DNA from: an uncultured Pelagibacteraceae bacterium | Lineage (GTDB): Bacteria; Pseudomonadota; Alphaproteobacteria; Pelagibacterales; Pelagibacteraceae | Assembly (NCBI GenBank): GCA_902564245.1 | Contig: CACFAF010000004.1 | Location: forward strand, 1-64,000 | Reading direction: 5' to 3' | DNA: 64,000 nucleotides | In this document: in pieces, positions 1 through 14,820 of the stretch | Position numbering within the stretch: the stretch's first letter is position 1 | Layout: every line of letters starts with the position of its first letter | Made by a program: the position numbers and the translations under genes | The notes under the pieces: model-generated | What the model was told of the DNA's origin: nothing | Database searches by the model: none | What the model saw: only the letters and a program-made list of their open reading frames with translations

Positions 1-1242
1 AGATGCATCTAAATCTGATCCAAATTGAGCAAATGCAGCCATTTCTCTATACTGGGCTAGTTCTAATTTCATTGATCCTGAAACTTTTTTCATTGCCTTT
101 GTTTGTGCTGATGATCCTACCCTTGACACAGATAAACCTACATTTATTGCTGGCCTTATTCCTTGGTTAAATAATTCTGTTTCTAAAAAAATTTGTCCAT
201 CTGTAATTGATATTACATTTGTTGGAATGTAAGCTGATACATCACCTCCCTGTGTTTCTATAATGGGTAAGGCTGTTAATGATCCACCACCATGATCATC
301 ACTTAATTTTGCTGCTCTTTCAAGTAGTCTACTATGAAGATAAAATACATCGCCAGGATAAGCTTCTCTACCTGGTGGTCTCCTTAATATTAAAGACATT
401 TGCCTGTAAGCTACTGCCTGCTTGGACAAATCGTCATAAATGATTAACGCATGCATTCCGTTATCTCTAAAATACTCACCCATAGCACAACCAGTATAAG
501 GTGCTAAAAATTGAAGTGGCGCAGCATCAGATGCAGTAGCTGCTACAATTGTTGTATACTCCATAGCTCCGGCTTCTTCTAAAGTTTTTTGTATTTGTCT
601 AACTGTAGATCTTTTTTGACCAATTGCTACATATACACAATAAAGTTTTTGTTTTTCATCACCAGATTCATTTATTTTCTTTTGGTTAATAATAGCATCT
701 ATAGCAACTGCTGTTTTTCCAGTTTGTCTATCACCAATAATTAATTCACGTTGGCCTCTTCCAATTGGAACTAAACTATCTATCGATTTTAATCCTGTTT
801 GCATTGGCTGACTTACAGATTGTCTTGGAATTATACCTGGAGCTTTTACTTCAACTCTGCTTTTTTTAATTCCTTTATCTAGAGTACCCTTACCATCAAT
901 AGGATTTCCTAATCCATCTACAACTCTTCCTAATAATTCTTTTCCAACTGGTGTATCGACAATTGATCCAGTTCTTTTTACAACATCTCCTTCTTTAATA
1001 TTTTTATCATCACCAAAAATAACAACTCCAACATTTTCACTTTCTAAATTTAATGCCATTCCTTTTGAACCATCTGCAAATTCCACCATTTCTCCTGCTT
1101 GAACATTATCTAGTCCATATATTCTAGCTATACCATCTCCTACAGATAGAACTTGACCAACCTCCGTTACCTCTGCTTTATCACCAAATTTTTTTATTTG
1201 TTCTTTTAATATTTTAGTTACTTCTGAAGGATTTATTTCCAT
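1..1242 (-). CDS. atpA: ATP synthase F1 subunit alpha (3' end truncated by window edge)
   Basis: Open frame from ATG at 1242 to the window edge, absent from the ORF track because the stop lies outside. Translation [20 protein letters not shown]...[19 protein letters not shown]...[48 protein letters not shown] is classic AtpA. Confidence 0.97.
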   Translation of the reverse strand, partial: MEINPSEVTKILKEQIKKFGDKAEVTEVGQVLSVGDGIARIYGLDNVQAGEMVEFADGSKGMALNLESENVGVVIFGDDKNIKEGDVVKRTGSIVDTPVGKELLGRVVDGLGNPIDGKGTLDKGIKKSRVEVKAPGIIPRQSVSQPMQTGLKSIDSLVPIGRGQRELIIGDRQTGKTAVAIDAIINQKKINESGDEKQKLYCVYVAIGQKRSTVRQIQKTLEEAGAMEYTTIVAATASDAAPLQFLAPYTGCAMGEYFRDNGMHALIIYDDLSKQAVAYRQMSLILRRPPGREAYPGDVFYLHSRLLERAAKLSDDHGGGSLTALPIIETQGGDVSAYIPTNVISITDGQIFLETELFNQGIRPAINVGLSVSRVGSSAQTKAMKKVSGSMKLELAQYREMAAFAQFGSDLDAS

Positions 1243-1800
1243 TTAAGCCTCGATCATTTTATTTTGAATTTGCTGTAATTTATTTTTTATAGATGTATCA
1301 ATCATTGTACTTCCTATTTTAACAATTAATCCACCAATTAAACTTGGATCATTCTTATAGTTTAATTTTATTTTGGAGTTAAAATTTTTGGATAATTCCT
1401 CTTTAATATTATCTATTTCAACATTTGTTAAGCTTTTAGAAACAATCAATTCTGCTTTTATTTCACCTCTTTTTTTTGAACATGTTTCTAAAAAATTATT
1501 AAGTATTTTTTCAATATAAAAAAATCTTCTTTTTATAATTAAAAAATTTAAAAATTTTTTTAATAAATCATTTAGATTAAATTTATCAAAAATTTTTGTA
1601 ATAACTTTTATTTGGTCTAATTTTTTATTAGTAGGATCTTTAATAAATGAATTAAAATCTTTATTCTCAGATATTAATTTTAATATTGATAGACAATGCT
1701 TTTCAATCTCTTCTATAAGATTGTCTTCTTTAGCTAATTCATAGAGTGCTAAGGAATATCTATTAGCTGATGTATCAGAAAAACCTCTATTTTTACTCAA
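1243..1800 (-). CDS. atpH: ATP synthase F1 subunit delta
   Basis: 185 aa, OSCP/delta-like, immediately upstream of atpA. Confidence 0.9.
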   Translation of the reverse strand: MSKNRGFSDTSANRYSLALYELAKEDNLIEEIEKHCLSILKLISENKDFNSFIKDPTNKKLDQIKVITKIFDKFNLNDLLKKFLNFLIIKRRFFYIEKILNNFLETCSKKRGEIKAELIVSKSLTNVEIDNIKEELSKNFNSKIKLNYKNDPSLIGGLIVKIGSTMIDTSIKNKLQQIQNKMIEA

Positions 1801-1908
1801 TTTATATCCCTTATTATTTTTGATGGTTTCTTAAAATTTGATTTTAATTAACATATGACTGTATTCTCTTCAAGTCACACATTATCACAAGAAGTCTTAT
1901 TTTATTGA

Positions 1909-3864
1909 TTAATTAAAGCTTATAGGGTCAACATCAACAGTTAGTTTCAATCCAATGGGGAATTTAAATTTTTTGATAACACTTCTTAGTGAATTTTGAA
2001 GCTTAGATGTTTTTTTACCTCTTACCAATAATCTCATTCTAAATTTTTTTTTTAATCTATAAATTGGAGCTTCTACTGGTCCAAGAATTTCTCCTTTAAT
2101 AGATTTTTTGATAAAATTCTTAAACTTAATAGACTCTCTCTCTAGTATTTTTTGGTTATTGCCAGTAATAATTAAAGCAATAAATCTCTCATATGGAGGT
2201 AAACTATTTTCTTTTCTTAAAATTAACTCTTTATTTAAAAAAATATCTGGATTCTTATCTGTAATATCTGCAATCATTTTAGTATTTAAATTATATGTTT
2301 GAAAATAAACTATAGCTGGTTTACCAGCTCTTCCAGCTCTACCAGAAAGTTGGTGATATAATTGTAAATTTTTTTCTGCACCTCTTAAATCGTATCCTTT
2401 AGTTGATAAATCAATATCTACTACGACAATACAATTTAGATTTGGAAAATGAAATCCTTTAGAAATTAATTGAGTACCTATTAAAATTTGTATTTCATTA
2501 CTTATAATTTTTTCCAATATTTGTAATGAATTTTTTTTATTCATTGTATCACTAGAAAAAATAATAGACTTTTTATTTGGAAAATTTCTTTTAACCTCTT
2601 CTGAAATTCTTTCTACACCTGGGCCACAAAAAATAAAATCACAACTACCTTCTTCAATACAATTTCTTTTTAATAAAGTTTTATATCCACAATAATGGCA
2701 TAATAAGTTATTCTTATTTTTGTGATAAACTAAATTTATAGAACAGTTTGGACAAGAAAAACTTTTAAAACATTTTTTACATAATACGTTTGGAGAAAAA
2801 CCTCTTCTATTTAAAAAAAATAAAACTTGATCTTTTTTTTCTAAATGAAAATTAACTTTATTAACTATCTCCTTTGATAACCATGATTGAGTTTCTAATT
2901 TTACATTATTCAAATTAATTATCTCAAATTTTGGCAAAGATGCGTCTTGATATCTTTTATCTAATTTGGATAAACCATATTTGCCTTTTTTTATATTATG
3001 AAAAGTTTCAACTGAGGGAACGGCTGTTATTAAATTTATAGGAATATTTTCAAAAAATGCACGTGATATTGCCATATCTCTTGCATTATAAGTAACACCT
3101 TCATCTTGTTTATAAGATTGGTCATGTTCTTCATCAACAATTATTAATCCAAGGTTTTTAAATGGTAAAAATAACGAAGAACGTGCTCCAATCACTACTT
3201 TTATTGTTTCATCCGATATTCCACTCCAAATTATTTCTTTATTTTTTTTTGTTACTCTTGAGTGCCAAATAGCAGGTTTAAAGTTAAAAAATTCTTCAAA
3301 TTTTTTTTCAAATTGACCTGTTAAACCAATTTCTGGCAAAAGAATTAACCCTTGAAAACCTTTGAAAATTAATTGTTTTAGAGCCTCAAAATAAATAATT
3401 GTTTTACCAGAGCCAGTAGTTCCTTGTAAAACATGAACCCTAAATTTTTCATTTAACTTGTTCATTTTTTTTAGACAATCTTTTTGATCATTTGAAAGTT
3501 TAAATTTATTTACTTCAAAATTTATTTTAAATTTTTCATAGTTCTTTTTTGGAAGTTTTTCTATTGCATTATTACTTAATAATAGCAGCTTAAGAGCTAA
3601 ACCTTTAGGAACCATATTATAATCTGAAAACCAATTTAAAAATTTTATTGTACTAACTTTTAAAGATGTAACATTAAGTTTTTTAATAACTTTTTTAGTT
3701 TCAAATTTTTTATCATTTTTTTTTTCAAATTCATTCCAGACTATCCCAGTTACTTTTGATTTTCCAAAGGGAACTACAACATAATCTCCTACTTTAAGAT
3801 TTATATTAGTGTCATATGTAAAAGGATAATCAAATATATTTGGTAAAAGAATCGGTACTTTCAT
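1909..3864 (-). CDS. priA: Primosomal protein N' (replication restart helicase)
   Basis: Walker A GTTGSGKT, DEEHDQSYKQ, Zn-binding CKKC..CPNC..CHYCG motifs, GTQLISKGFHFPNL. Confidence 0.95.
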   Translation of the reverse strand: MKVPILLPNIFDYPFTYDTNINLKVGDYVVVPFGKSKVTGIVWNEFEKKNDKKFETKKVIKKLNVTSLKVSTIKFLNWFSDYNMVPKGLALKLLLLSNNAIEKLPKKNYEKFKINFEVNKFKLSNDQKDCLKKMNKLNEKFRVHVLQGTTGSGKTIIYFEALKQLIFKGFQGLILLPEIGLTGQFEKKFEEFFNFKPAIWHSRVTKKNKEIIWSGISDETIKVVIGARSSLFLPFKNLGLIIVDEEHDQSYKQDEGVTYNARDMAISRAFFENIPINLITAVPSVETFHNIKKGKYGLSKLDKRYQDASLPKFEIINLNNVKLETQSWLSKEIVNKVNFHLEKKDQVLFFLNRRGFSPNVLCKKCFKSFSCPNCSINLVYHKNKNNLLCHYCGYKTLLKRNCIEEGSCDFIFCGPGVERISEEVKRNFPNKKSIIFSSDTMNKKNSLQILEKIISNEIQILIGTQLISKGFHFPNLNCIVVVDIDLSTKGYDLRGAEKNLQLYHQLSGRAGRAGKPAIVYFQTYNLNTKMIADITDKNPDIFLNKELILRKENSLPPYERFIALIITGNNQKILERESIKFKNFIKKSIKGEILGPVEAPIYRLKKKFRMRLLVRGKKTSKLQNSLRSVIKKFKFPIGLKLTVDVDPISFN

Positions 3865-3886
3865 ATTTTAATAGTATGAAAATAAT

Positions 3887-5284
3887 TTATGAGTGTATCG
3901 CTCGTTTGTCTACAGATAATGCTGCTTCTTTGACAGCTTCTGAAAAGGTTGGATGTGCGTGACAAGTTCTAGCTATATCTTCAGAACTAGCTCCAAATTC
4001 CATAGCAATTCCTATTTCGGCAATTAACTCTCCAGCATGTGGGCCTATTATGTGAGCTCCTAAAACCTTATCAGTTTTTTCATCTGCTAAAATTTTCACA
4101 AATCCCTCGGGTTCATCGATTGCTTTAGCTCTTGAATTCGCCATAAAAGTAAATTTACCAACTTTATATTTTTTCTTTAATTCATTTAAATTCTCTTCTG
4201 TTTTTCCTACATAAGCAACTTCTGGAAAAGTATAAATAACTCCTGGTATAAGGTCATAATTAACATGTCCAGATTGGCCAGCTATAATTTCTGCCACTGC
4301 AATTCCTTCTTCTTCAGCTTTATGAGCTAGCATTGGTCCTTTTATTACATCTCCAATTGCATAAATATTTTTTATATTAGTTTGAAAACTTTTATCAGTC
4401 AGTATTCTTTTATTATCATCTAATTTAATTCCGATAGAATTTAAATTTAAGTTTTTCGTATTTGGTTTTCTTCCAACAGATATTAAGACTACGTCAGCAT
4501 CAAAATTAACCTTTTTTTCTTTATTAGAAGTTATAACTGTTACTCCATCTTTTTTTTTAGTTATACTTTCAACTTTAGTTTGCATATGGAAATTAATTCC
4601 TTGCTTTTTTAAAATTTTCATAAATTCAGTAGATATTTCTCTGTCCATTCCTGGAGTAATATGGTCTAAAAATTCAACAACATGTACCTCTGATCCTAAT
4701 CTTGACCATACAGATCCCATTTCTAAACCTATATATCCCCCGCCTACAATAACCATCTTTTTTGGGACAGCCTTTAGAGATAAAGCTTCAGTAGAAGATA
4801 TAATTGTTTTATCATCAAAATTTATACCTGGTAGTGAAACTGGTTCAGAACCTGTACATATTACAGTTTTTTCTGCTTCTATAATAATTTCTTTTTTTTG
4901 GTCATCAATTATAGAAATTTGGTTTTTTGACTTGAAAGATCCTAATCCTTTAAAGTAGGTTACTTTATTTTTCTTAAACAAAAATTCCACTCCCTTAGTT
5001 AAAATATTTACTGCTTTATCTTTATTTTTCATCATTTTTTCTAAATTAAGTTTAACTTCTCCAATTTCAATTCCAATTTTTGGAAAATTTTTAGCTTTAT
5101 GAAAATTTTCTGAAAAATTTAATAAATTTTTTGAAGGTATACATCCAATATTCAAACATGTGCCACCTAAGGAACCTCTAGATTCTATACATGCTGTTTT
5201 GAAACCTAGTTGAGCTAGTCTAATTGCACAAACATAACCACCGGGTCCTCCACCAATAACTACTACTTGAAATTTTTCTTGCAT
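3887..5284 (-). CDS. lpdA: Dihydrolipoyl dehydrogenase (E3)
   Basis: GGGPGGYVCAIRLAQLG, redox GGTCLNIGCIPSK, C-terminal HAHPTFSEAVKEAAL; next to sucB/sucA. Confidence 0.96.
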   Translation of the reverse strand: MQEKFQVVVIGGGPGGYVCAIRLAQLGFKTACIESRGSLGGTCLNIGCIPSKNLLNFSENFHKAKNFPKIGIEIGEVKLNLEKMMKNKDKAVNILTKGVEFLFKKNKVTYFKGLGSFKSKNQISIIDDQKKEIIIEAEKTVICTGSEPVSLPGINFDDKTIISSTEALSLKAVPKKMVIVGGGYIGLEMGSVWSRLGSEVHVVEFLDHITPGMDREISTEFMKILKKQGINFHMQTKVESITKKKDGVTVITSNKEKKVNFDADVVLISVGRKPNTKNLNLNSIGIKLDDNKRILTDKSFQTNIKNIYAIGDVIKGPMLAHKAEEEGIAVAEIIAGQSGHVNYDLIPGVIYTFPEVAYVGKTEENLNELKKKYKVGKFTFMANSRAKAIDEPEGFVKILADEKTDKVLGAHIIGPHAGELIAEIGIAMEFGASSEDIARTCHAHPTFSEAVKEAALSVDKRAIHS

Positions 5285-6577
5285 CTAAATATCTAAAAAT
5301 AATCTTCTAGGATCTTCTAAATTTTCCTTAACTGTTTTTAAAAATGAAACTGATTCTTTTCCATCAATAATTCTATGATCATAAGATAATGCTAAATACA
5401 TAATAGGTCTAACTTTTATTTCTCCATCTACTACTACGGGTCTCTCAACTATATTATGCATTCCTAATACACCAGATTGGGGTAAGTTTAATATAGGTGT
5501 TGATAGCATAGATCCATAAACTCCTCCATTACTAATAGTAAACGTTCCTCCTTGAAGATCTTCAATATTTAATTGTCCATTTTTTGCTTTTTCAGACATA
5601 GTTTTAATTTTTTTTTCAATATCTGCAAATGAAAGTTCATCAGCATTCTTAATTACAGGAACTACAAGTCCCTTTTCAGTACCAACTGCAAAACTAATAT
5701 TATAATAATTTTTATAGATTATTTCATCATCATCTATTTCAGCGTTGACTGCTGGAAAAATTTTTAAAGCATTTATACAAGCCTTTACAAAAAAAGACAT
5801 GAAACCAAGTTTAATCCCATAACGATTAAGAAAATCTTTTTGGTTTTCATTTCGCATACCTATAATATTTGTCATATCTACTTCATTAAAAGTTGTTAGT
5901 AGTGCTGCATTTTCTTGTGCTTGCTTTAATCTTTTAGCTATTGTTTGTCTTAAACGTGACATCTTTATTCTTTCTTCTTGTCCATATTTTATTTTTCTCT
6001 CAGAAACTTTTGGGATTTCACCCATTATATTAATTAAGTCACTCTTAAGAATTCTGCCATCTTTTCCTGAACCACTGATTTTTTTTATATCTATATTATT
6101 TTCTGAAACAATTTTTCTAACAGCAGGTGAAAGGCTCTCATTTCTGTCTTTTAAAATTAAAGGTTTTTTTTCATGAATTTCATTTATTAAAACTAACGGT
6201 TTTTCTTTAAGATCATTTTTTTCTTCATCAAAAATTTTCGGTACATCTTTTTTTATCTCATTATTAAAATTTACAATATTATTTTCTGATACTGATTTTG
6301 ATACCTCATTTTTTTCTACTTTAACTTTTTTGCTCGACACATTGCTGCTTATAGACCCGAGTAAAGCTCCAACTTCAACTATTTCTCCATTTTTGGCGTT
6401 AATTTCTTCTATGACTCCAGTTAGAGGTGATGGAACTTCTAAATTCACTTTGTCGGTTTCTAACTCTACAACTGGTTCGTCAGCTTTAACCTTATCACCT
6501 TTATTTTTTAACCATTTAGCTACTGTCGCTTCAGTTATGCTTTCTCCTAAAGTTGGTACTATAATTTTTTCATTCAT
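5285..6577 (-). CDS. sucB: 2-oxoglutarate dehydrogenase E2 (dihydrolipoyllysine succinyltransferase)
   Basis: Lipoyl domain [15 protein letters not shown]2 catalytic [16 protein letters not shown]. Confidence 0.96.
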   Translation of the reverse strand: MNEKIIVPTLGESITEATVAKWLKNKGDKVKADEPVVELETDKVNLEVPSPLTGVIEEINAKNGEIVEVGALLGSISSNVSSKKVKVEKNEVSKSVSENNIVNFNNEIKKDVPKIFDEEKNDLKEKPLVLINEIHEKKPLILKDRNESLSPAVRKIVSENNIDIKKISGSGKDGRILKSDLINIMGEIPKVSERKIKYGQEERIKMSRLRQTIAKRLKQAQENAALLTTFNEVDMTNIIGMRNENQKDFLNRYGIKLGFMSFFVKACINALKIFPAVNAEIDDDEIIYKNYYNISFAVGTEKGLVVPVIKNADELSFADIEKKIKTMSEKAKNGQLNIEDLQGGTFTISNGGVYGSMLSTPILNLPQSGVLGMHNIVERPVVVDGEIKVRPIMYLALSYDHRIIDGKESVSFLKTVKENLEDPRRLFLDI

Positions 6578-6582
6578 ATCTT

Positions 6583-9477
6583 TTATTCGAATACTTGATC
6601 TATTATATTTTTTTGTTGTGTAATATGCCTTTTAGCGTATCCAGTCGCTGGAGATGCTGCAGGATTTCTACCAATATACATGATTTCATTATGTTTAGCT
6701 CCAATATGATTTAATGTCCATTGAATATAATCTCGCACTAAAAGCCATGCACCCATGTTTTTAGGCTCTTCTTGACACCAGTAAAATTTTGCATTTTCAG
6801 CGTATCTAGCAATTTCTTTAACTAATGGTTTCACCGGAAAAGGATATAGCTGCTCTATTCTAAATATTACAATATTATCTTTTTTATTTTTTTCTCTTGC
6901 CTCTAATAGATCAAAGTAGACTTTGCCAGAGCACAGAATAACTTTTTTAATTTTTTTACTTTTTTTCAACTTTATAAAATCAGTCTCATTAGGATCGATT
7001 GCATGATCCCATAAGACTCTATGGAATGAATTTTTTTTTCCAAAGTCATCTAGTTTTGAAGTACACAATTTATTTCTCAATAAAGATTTTGGAGTCATAA
7101 TAACTAATGGTTTTCTAAAATCTCTATGAATTTGACGTCTTAAGGCATGAAAATAATTTGCAGGAGTTGTGCAGTTCATAACCTGCAAGTTATCTTGTGC
7201 ACATAGTTGAAGAAATCTTTCTAGTCTTCCGGATGAATGTTCTGGGCCTTGACCTTCATATCCATGAGGTAAAAGCATTACAAGGCCACTTGCTCTAGAC
7301 CATTTTCTTTCTCCTGATGCAATAAATTGATCAATAATTATTTGAGCGCCATTTGCAAAATCACCGAATTGCGCCTCCCAAATAGTTAAAGTGCTTGGTT
7401 CAACTAAACTGTAACCATATTCAAATCCTAAAACAGCTAATTCTGACAAAAAGCTATCAACTACTTCAAAATTTTTTTGGTTTTTTGAAATATTGTTTAA
7501 AGGAATATAGCGTGAATTATCAACTTGATTCCTCAAAACTGAGTGTCTTTGGCTAAATGTTCCTCTTCCTGAGTCTTGTCCAACAAGTCGCACTGGAAAA
7601 CCTTCTTCAAGTAAAGTTCCAAAAGCTAATGCTTCAGCAGTCGACCAATCAATTCCTTTTTTATCTATAACTGATTGTTTTCTTTGTTCTAGAACTCTTG
7701 AAATAGTTTTATGGACATTAATAGTTGAAGGAATACTATTAATTTTTTCAGAAATTTTTTCAATTTTTGATAAATCTACTCCACTTTTTCCTCTTTTATC
7801 TTTACCTTTTTCTGGTTTATACCTAGACCATGTTCCTTCGTACCATTCAATTTTAGGTTTATAATCTTTTGCTGTTTTATATTGTTCCTCAAGAAGATTT
7901 TTAAATTCATTTTTCATTTTGTTAAATTCTTCTTCATTGATAGTTCCTTCATCAATTAATCTATTTCCATAAACATTTAACGTAGTTGGATGTTGTCTAA
8001 TTTTTTTATACATTAAAGGTTGAGTAAATGAAGGCTCATCACCCTCGTTATGACCAAATCTTCTATAACAAATCATATCTATAACCACGTCTTTGTTAAA
8101 TTTTTGTCTGAACTCAATTGCAATTTTCGCACAATGAGTAACAGCTTCAGGATCGTCACCGTTACAATGTAAAATAGGAGCATCTACGACTTTTCCTAAA
8201 TCTGAAGGATAAGGGCTAGACCTTGCAAATCTTGGACTTGTAGTAAATCCTATCTGATTGTTTACGATAATATGTATTGTGCCTCCTGTATTATGACCTG
8301 GCAAACCAGACATTGCAAAACATTCAGCTACCACACCTTGTCCTGCAAAAGCAGCGTCACCATGAATTAATATGGGTATTACTTTTTTTCTATTTAAATC
8401 TTTATGAAAGAATTGTTTTGCTCTTGTTTGTCCAAGTACAACAGGGTCAACAGCCTCCAAGTGTGAAGGATTATCTGTTAAACTTACATGTACTGGATTA
8501 CCATCAAATTCTCTATTTGATGAAGCTCCTAGATGATATTTTACATCACCAGCTGAGTCTTCAAAAGTACTAGAAAATTCTCCAGCAAATTCATTAAAAA
8601 TTCTTTTATAAGATTTTTGTAATACATTGGCTAAAACATTTAATCGGCCCCTGTGTGGCATTCCAATTTTAATTTCTTTAACACCTAGTTGACCACCTTT
8701 TTTGATAATTTGCTCCATTGCAGGAATTAGAGATTCTGCTCCATCTAATCCAAATCTTTTTGTTCCAACATATTTTTTTGCTAAAAATTTTTCAAAACCT
8801 TCAGCTTGAATAATCTTGTTAAGAATTGATTTTTTTCCAGTATTAGTAAATTTAATTTGATTTTCTTCTTTTTCCATTCTGTTTCTGAACCAAACTTTTT
8901 CTATTGGATCAGATATATGCATGTATTCAACACCAACAGTTGAACAATAAATTCTCTTTAAATTAGAAATTATTTCATTAACTGTTGAATAATTTTTATC
9001 CATATAAGAATGCAGAAAAATTTTCTTATCATAATCTTCCTTGTTAAATCCATGATCTGATGGATGTAATTCGTGAAGATATTTTCTTTCCATCATGCCA
9101 AGTGGATCTAAGTTAGCAATCAAATGACCTCTAATTCTGTAGGCTCTTATTAAAGCTATAGCTCTTATCGTATCTGCTTTATCTTTTTCAATTTCTTTAT
9201 TATCTTTCTTAATTTCATCGTTATAATAAAAATTTTTATCTTCACTTAACTTTTTATCAATATTAATTTTTCTTCTTTTTCCTTTCCAACTAGGTCCTTC
9301 AATTTCTTTTACAATTAAATTTAGATCCTCATCCAAATTTTCAAAATATCTTTTCCAACTTTCAGGAAGCTTCGGGTCATTTTCAATGAATTTTAAATAC
9401 ATATCTTCGATAAAAGCACTATTTGATTTACTTAAAAATGAAGTTTGTTCAAACTCTATATTTTTTGAAGAAGACAT
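6583..9477 (-). CDS. sucA: 2-oxoglutarate dehydrogenase E1
   Basis: 964 aa; [51 protein letters not shown]. Confidence 0.97.
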   Translation of the reverse strand: MSSSKNIEFEQTSFLSKSNSAFIEDMYLKFIENDPKLPESWKRYFENLDEDLNLIVKEIEGPSWKGKRRKINIDKKLSEDKNFYYNDEIKKDNKEIEKDKADTIRAIALIRAYRIRGHLIANLDPLGMMERKYLHELHPSDHGFNKEDYDKKIFLHSYMDKNYSTVNEIISNLKRIYCSTVGVEYMHISDPIEKVWFRNRMEKEENQIKFTNTGKKSILNKIIQAEGFEKFLAKKYVGTKRFGLDGAESLIPAMEQIIKKGGQLGVKEIKIGMPHRGRLNVLANVLQKSYKRIFNEFAGEFSSTFEDSAGDVKYHLGASSNREFDGNPVHVSLTDNPSHLEAVDPVVLGQTRAKQFFHKDLNRKKVIPILIHGDAAFAGQGVVAECFAMSGLPGHNTGGTIHIIVNNQIGFTTSPRFARSSPYPSDLGKVVDAPILHCNGDDPEAVTHCAKIAIEFRQKFNKDVVIDMICYRRFGHNEGDEPSFTQPLMYKKIRQHPTTLNVYGNRLIDEGTINEEEFNKMKNEFKNLLEEQYKTAKDYKPKIEWYEGTWSRYKPEKGKDKRGKSGVDLSKIEKISEKINSIPSTINVHKTISRVLEQRKQSVIDKKGIDWSTAEALAFGTLLEEGFPVRLVGQDSGRGTFSQRHSVLRNQVDNSRYIPLNNISKNQKNFEVVDSFLSELAVLGFEYGYSLVEPSTLTIWEAQFGDFANGAQIIIDQFIASGERKWSRASGLVMLLPHGYEGQGPEHSSGRLERFLQLCAQDNLQVMNCTTPANYFHALRRQIHRDFRKPLVIMTPKSLLRNKLCTSKLDDFGKKNSFHRVLWDHAIDPNETDFIKLKKSKKIKKVILCSGKVYFDLLEAREKNKKDNIVIFRIEQLYPFPVKPLVKEIARYAENAKFYWCQEEPKNMGAWLLVRDYIQWTLNHIGAKHNEIMYIGRNPAASPATGYAKRHITQQKNIIDQVFE

Positions 9478-9515
9478 TAATTTAATTTGTTATTATATTA
9501 TCTGAAATTAGATTT

Positions 9516-10391
9516 TCAATTAGACAATTTATTAAATAAAGTTTTTCCAATTTCTGCAGGTGATTTTGCAATGGTTATGCCACAATCTTCCATTTTTTTT
9601 ATTTTATCTTTTGCTCCACCTTTGCCTCCAGAAATTATTGCTCCAGCATGACCCATTCTTCTTCCAGGAGGCGCAGTTATTCCTGCTATAAAACCAACTA
9701 TAGGTTTTTTAATTTTGTGATTTTTTACAAAATCTGCAGCTTCTTCCTCAGCAGTTCCGCCAATTTCCCCTATCATTAATATAGATTTTGTCTCATTATC
9801 ATTTAAAAACAAATCCAGACAATCTATAAAATTAGTTCCGTGGATTGGGTCACCTCCAATACCAATGCATGTCGATTGACCTAGTCCATTTTCAGTAGTT
9901 TGTGCTACAGCTTCATAAGTTAAAGTACCAGACCTAGATACTATCCCTACTGATCCTTTTTTATGAATATTTCCAGGCATTATTCCTATCTTACATTCAT
10001 CTGGAGTTATAATTCCTGGGCAGTTTGGACCAATCAATCTTGAATTAGAATTAACTAATCTTTTTTTTACCTTTAACATATCTAAGACTGGGATTCCTTC
10101 AGTTATACAAACTATTAATTCAATATCAGCATCAAGTGCTTCAATAATTGCAGAAGAAGCATATTTTGCAGGTACATAAATCATTGTAGCATTTGCATCA
10201 GTTTTTTCTTTAGCTTCTTTTACAGAATTAAAAACTGGTCTTTCCAAATGTGTTTGCCCACCTTTATTGGGGGTCACACCTCCAACTAAATTAGTTCCAT
10301 ATTTAATTGCTTGTTCTGAATGAAATGTCCCATGGTTACCTGTAAAACCTTGGCATATAACTCTTGTATTTTTATTTACTAAAACTGACAT
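9516..10391 (-). CDS. sucD: Succinate-CoA ligase subunit alpha
   Basis: [46 protein letters not shown]. Confidence 0.97.
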   Translation of the reverse strand: MSVLVNKNTRVICQGFTGNHGTFHSEQAIKYGTNLVGGVTPNKGGQTHLERPVFNSVKEAKEKTDANATMIYVPAKYASSAIIEALDADIELIVCITEGIPVLDMLKVKKRLVNSNSRLIGPNCPGIITPDECKIGIMPGNIHKKGSVGIVSRSGTLTYEAVAQTTENGLGQSTCIGIGGDPIHGTNFIDCLDLFLNDNETKSILMIGEIGGTAEEEAADFVKNHKIKKPIVGFIAGITAPPGRRMGHAGAIISGGKGGAKDKIKKMEDCGITIAKSPAEIGKTLFNKLSN

Positions 10392-10392
10392 T

Positions 10393-11553
10393 CTATTTTA
10401 TTGCCTCTACAACTTTTTTTGCTGCATCGGATAAGTCTGTAGCAGATATAATTTCTAATCCAGAATTATCTAGAATTTTTTTTCCTTCTTCAAATTTAGT
10501 TCCTGCTAATCTTACTACAAGTGGAACATTTATCTTAATTTCTTTTGCAGCATCAATAACTCCTTGTGCAAGAACATCACATCTCATTATACCTCCAAAA
10601 ATATTTATTAAAATTCCCTTAACATTTTTGTCTGATAATATTATTTTAAATGCAGCTGAAACTTTTTCTTTTGACGCTCCACCCCCAACATCTAAAAAAT
10701 TTGCTGGCTCTTGTCCGTATAACTTAATTATATCCATTGTTGCCATGGCTAGCCCAGCACCATTAACCATGCATCCAATTTTACCATCTAATTTAATATA
10801 AGCTAAATCATGTTTACTTGCTTCTATCTCCGTACTTTCTTCTTCATTCAAATCTCTTAACTCTATAATTTCTGGATGTCTAAATAATGCACTATCATCA
10901 AAACTTATTTTTGCATCTAAGCAAATAATTTTATTTTCTTTTGTTAAAATTAATGGATTAATTTCAACAAGATTTGCATCGGTATTAACAAACATTTTAT
11001 AAATAGATTTAATCAAGTTGATAGCTTGTTTTTTTGCATCTAAATTAAGATTAAATATCTCAACAATTTTCTCACAATTTTCACTTGATATTTCATTTGA
11101 TAAATCAACTTTTGTAGTCAATATTTTTTTTGGATTTTTTTTTGCAACTTCCTCAATATCTACTCCACCTTGATCACTTGAAATAAATGCTATTTTTGAA
11201 CTTTCTCTATCGACTAAACATGAAAGATAAAATTCTTTTTCAATATTTGATGTAGACTCAACATAAAGTCTTTTAACTACCCTTCCTTCAGGTCCAGTTT
11301 GATGTGTTACTAGTTTTTTTCCTAGCATTTCTTTAGCTGCACTACTAAGTTCGTCAATAGAATTTAAAATTTTAACTCCTCCTGCTTTACCTCTTCCGCC
11401 AGCATGAATCTGAGCTTTTAATACAAGTTTTTTAGATTTTAAAGTCTTTGCTTTTTCAACCAATTCCTCAACGGAATGTGCAAAAACACCCTCTGGAACA
11501 ATCGCACCATATTTTTTTAAAATTTTTTTAGCTTGATGCTCGTGAATATTCAT
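10393..11553 (-). CDS. sucC: Succinate-CoA ligase subunit beta
   Basis: [17 protein letters not shown]..., ATP-grasp, [14 protein letters not shown]. Confidence 0.97.
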   Translation of the reverse strand: MNIHEHQAKKILKKYGAIVPEGVFAHSVEELVEKAKTLKSKKLVLKAQIHAGGRGKAGGVKILNSIDELSSAAKEMLGKKLVTHQTGPEGRVVKRLYVESTSNIEKEFYLSCLVDRESSKIAFISSDQGGVDIEEVAKKNPKKILTTKVDLSNEISSENCEKIVEIFNLNLDAKKQAINLIKSIYKMFVNTDANLVEINPLILTKENKIICLDAKISFDDSALFRHPEIIELRDLNEEESTEIEASKHDLAYIKLDGKIGCMVNGAGLAMATMDIIKLYGQEPANFLDVGGGASKEKVSAAFKIILSDKNVKGILINIFGGIMRCDVLAQGVIDAAKEIKINVPLVVRLAGTKFEEGKKILDNSGLEIISATDLSDAAKKVVEAIK

Positions 11554-11555
11554 TA

Positions 11556-14022
<2,467 letters not shown>

Positions 14023-14046
14023 GACAAAAATTATTTAATTAAGTAA

Positions 14047-14820
14047 TTAACTTGTTGCAAGCATTTTCTTTATAGAGGCAATCGCTTTTGCAGGATTTAA
14101 CCCTTTTGGACATGCATTTGTACAATTCATAATAGTATGACACCTATATAATTTAAGCTCATCAGCTACTTTCTTAAGTCTTTCTTTTCTATCTTCATCC
14201 CTACTATCAATTATCCATCTATATGCTTGCAATAAAACTGCTGGACCTAAATATTTATCACCATTCCACCAATAACTCGGGCAAGCAGTTGAACAGCATG
14301 CACACATTATACATTCATAAAGACCATCTAATTTTGATCGGTCTTTAACGGATTGTAAATTTTCTTTCTCTTCATTTTTTTTTGAAACTTTTAACCATGG
14401 TTCAACTGATGCATATTGTTTATATAAAGTGCTTAAGTCTCCAATTAAATCTTTTTGAACTTTTAAATGAGGCAAAGGATAAATATTTATATCACCTTTA
14501 ATTTCTTTATGTGGTTTCGTGCACGCTAAACCATTTTTTCCATCCATATTCATTGCACAAGAACCACATACACCATGAGCACAAGATCTTCTGTAAGCAA
14601 TTGATGGATCTATCTCGTTTTTAATCTTATTTAAAAGGTCTAATACTTTTGATGGACAATTATCCATATCAACTTCATAAGTATCTATACGTGGATTTTC
14701 ACCACTTGATGGATCCCATCTATAAATATTAACTTTTCTAATATTTTTGGAACCTGTTGTATCTTTATAATATTTACCTTTTTGAACTTTAGAATTTTGA
14801 GGTAAATTTATTTGTACCAT
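14047..14820 (-). CDS. sdhB: Succinate dehydrogenase iron-sulfur subunit
   Basis: [55 protein letters not shown]. Confidence 0.97.
   Translation of the reverse strand: MVQINLPQNSKVQKGKYYKDTTGSKNIRKVNIYRWDPSSGENPRIDTYEVDMDNCPSKVLDLLNKIKNEIDPSIAYRRSCAHGVCGSCAMNMDGKNGLACTKPHKEIKGDINIYPLPHLKVQKDLIGDLSTLYKQYASVEPWLKVSKKNEEKENLQSVKDRSKLDGLYECIMCACCSTACPSYWWNGDKYLGPAVLLQAYRWIIDSRDEDRKERLKKVADELKLYRCHTIMNCTNACPKGLNPAKAIASIKKMLATS

Noticed and set aside
1801-1908. atpH-priA intergenic region as ncRNA
   Set aside because: AT-rich with no convincing helix; likely only promoter/UTR.
6330-6623. 97-aa plus-strand ORF antisense to sucB
   Set aside because: Shadow ORF over the lipoyl-domain coding region.
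8277-8573. 98-aa plus-strand ORF antisense to sucA
   Set aside because: Shadow ORF within strongly supported sucA.
10364-10801. 145-aa plus-strand ORF antisense to sucC/sucD
   Set aside because: Lies opposite confidently identified sucC; low-complexity translation with no recognisable domain, typical of shadow ORFs.
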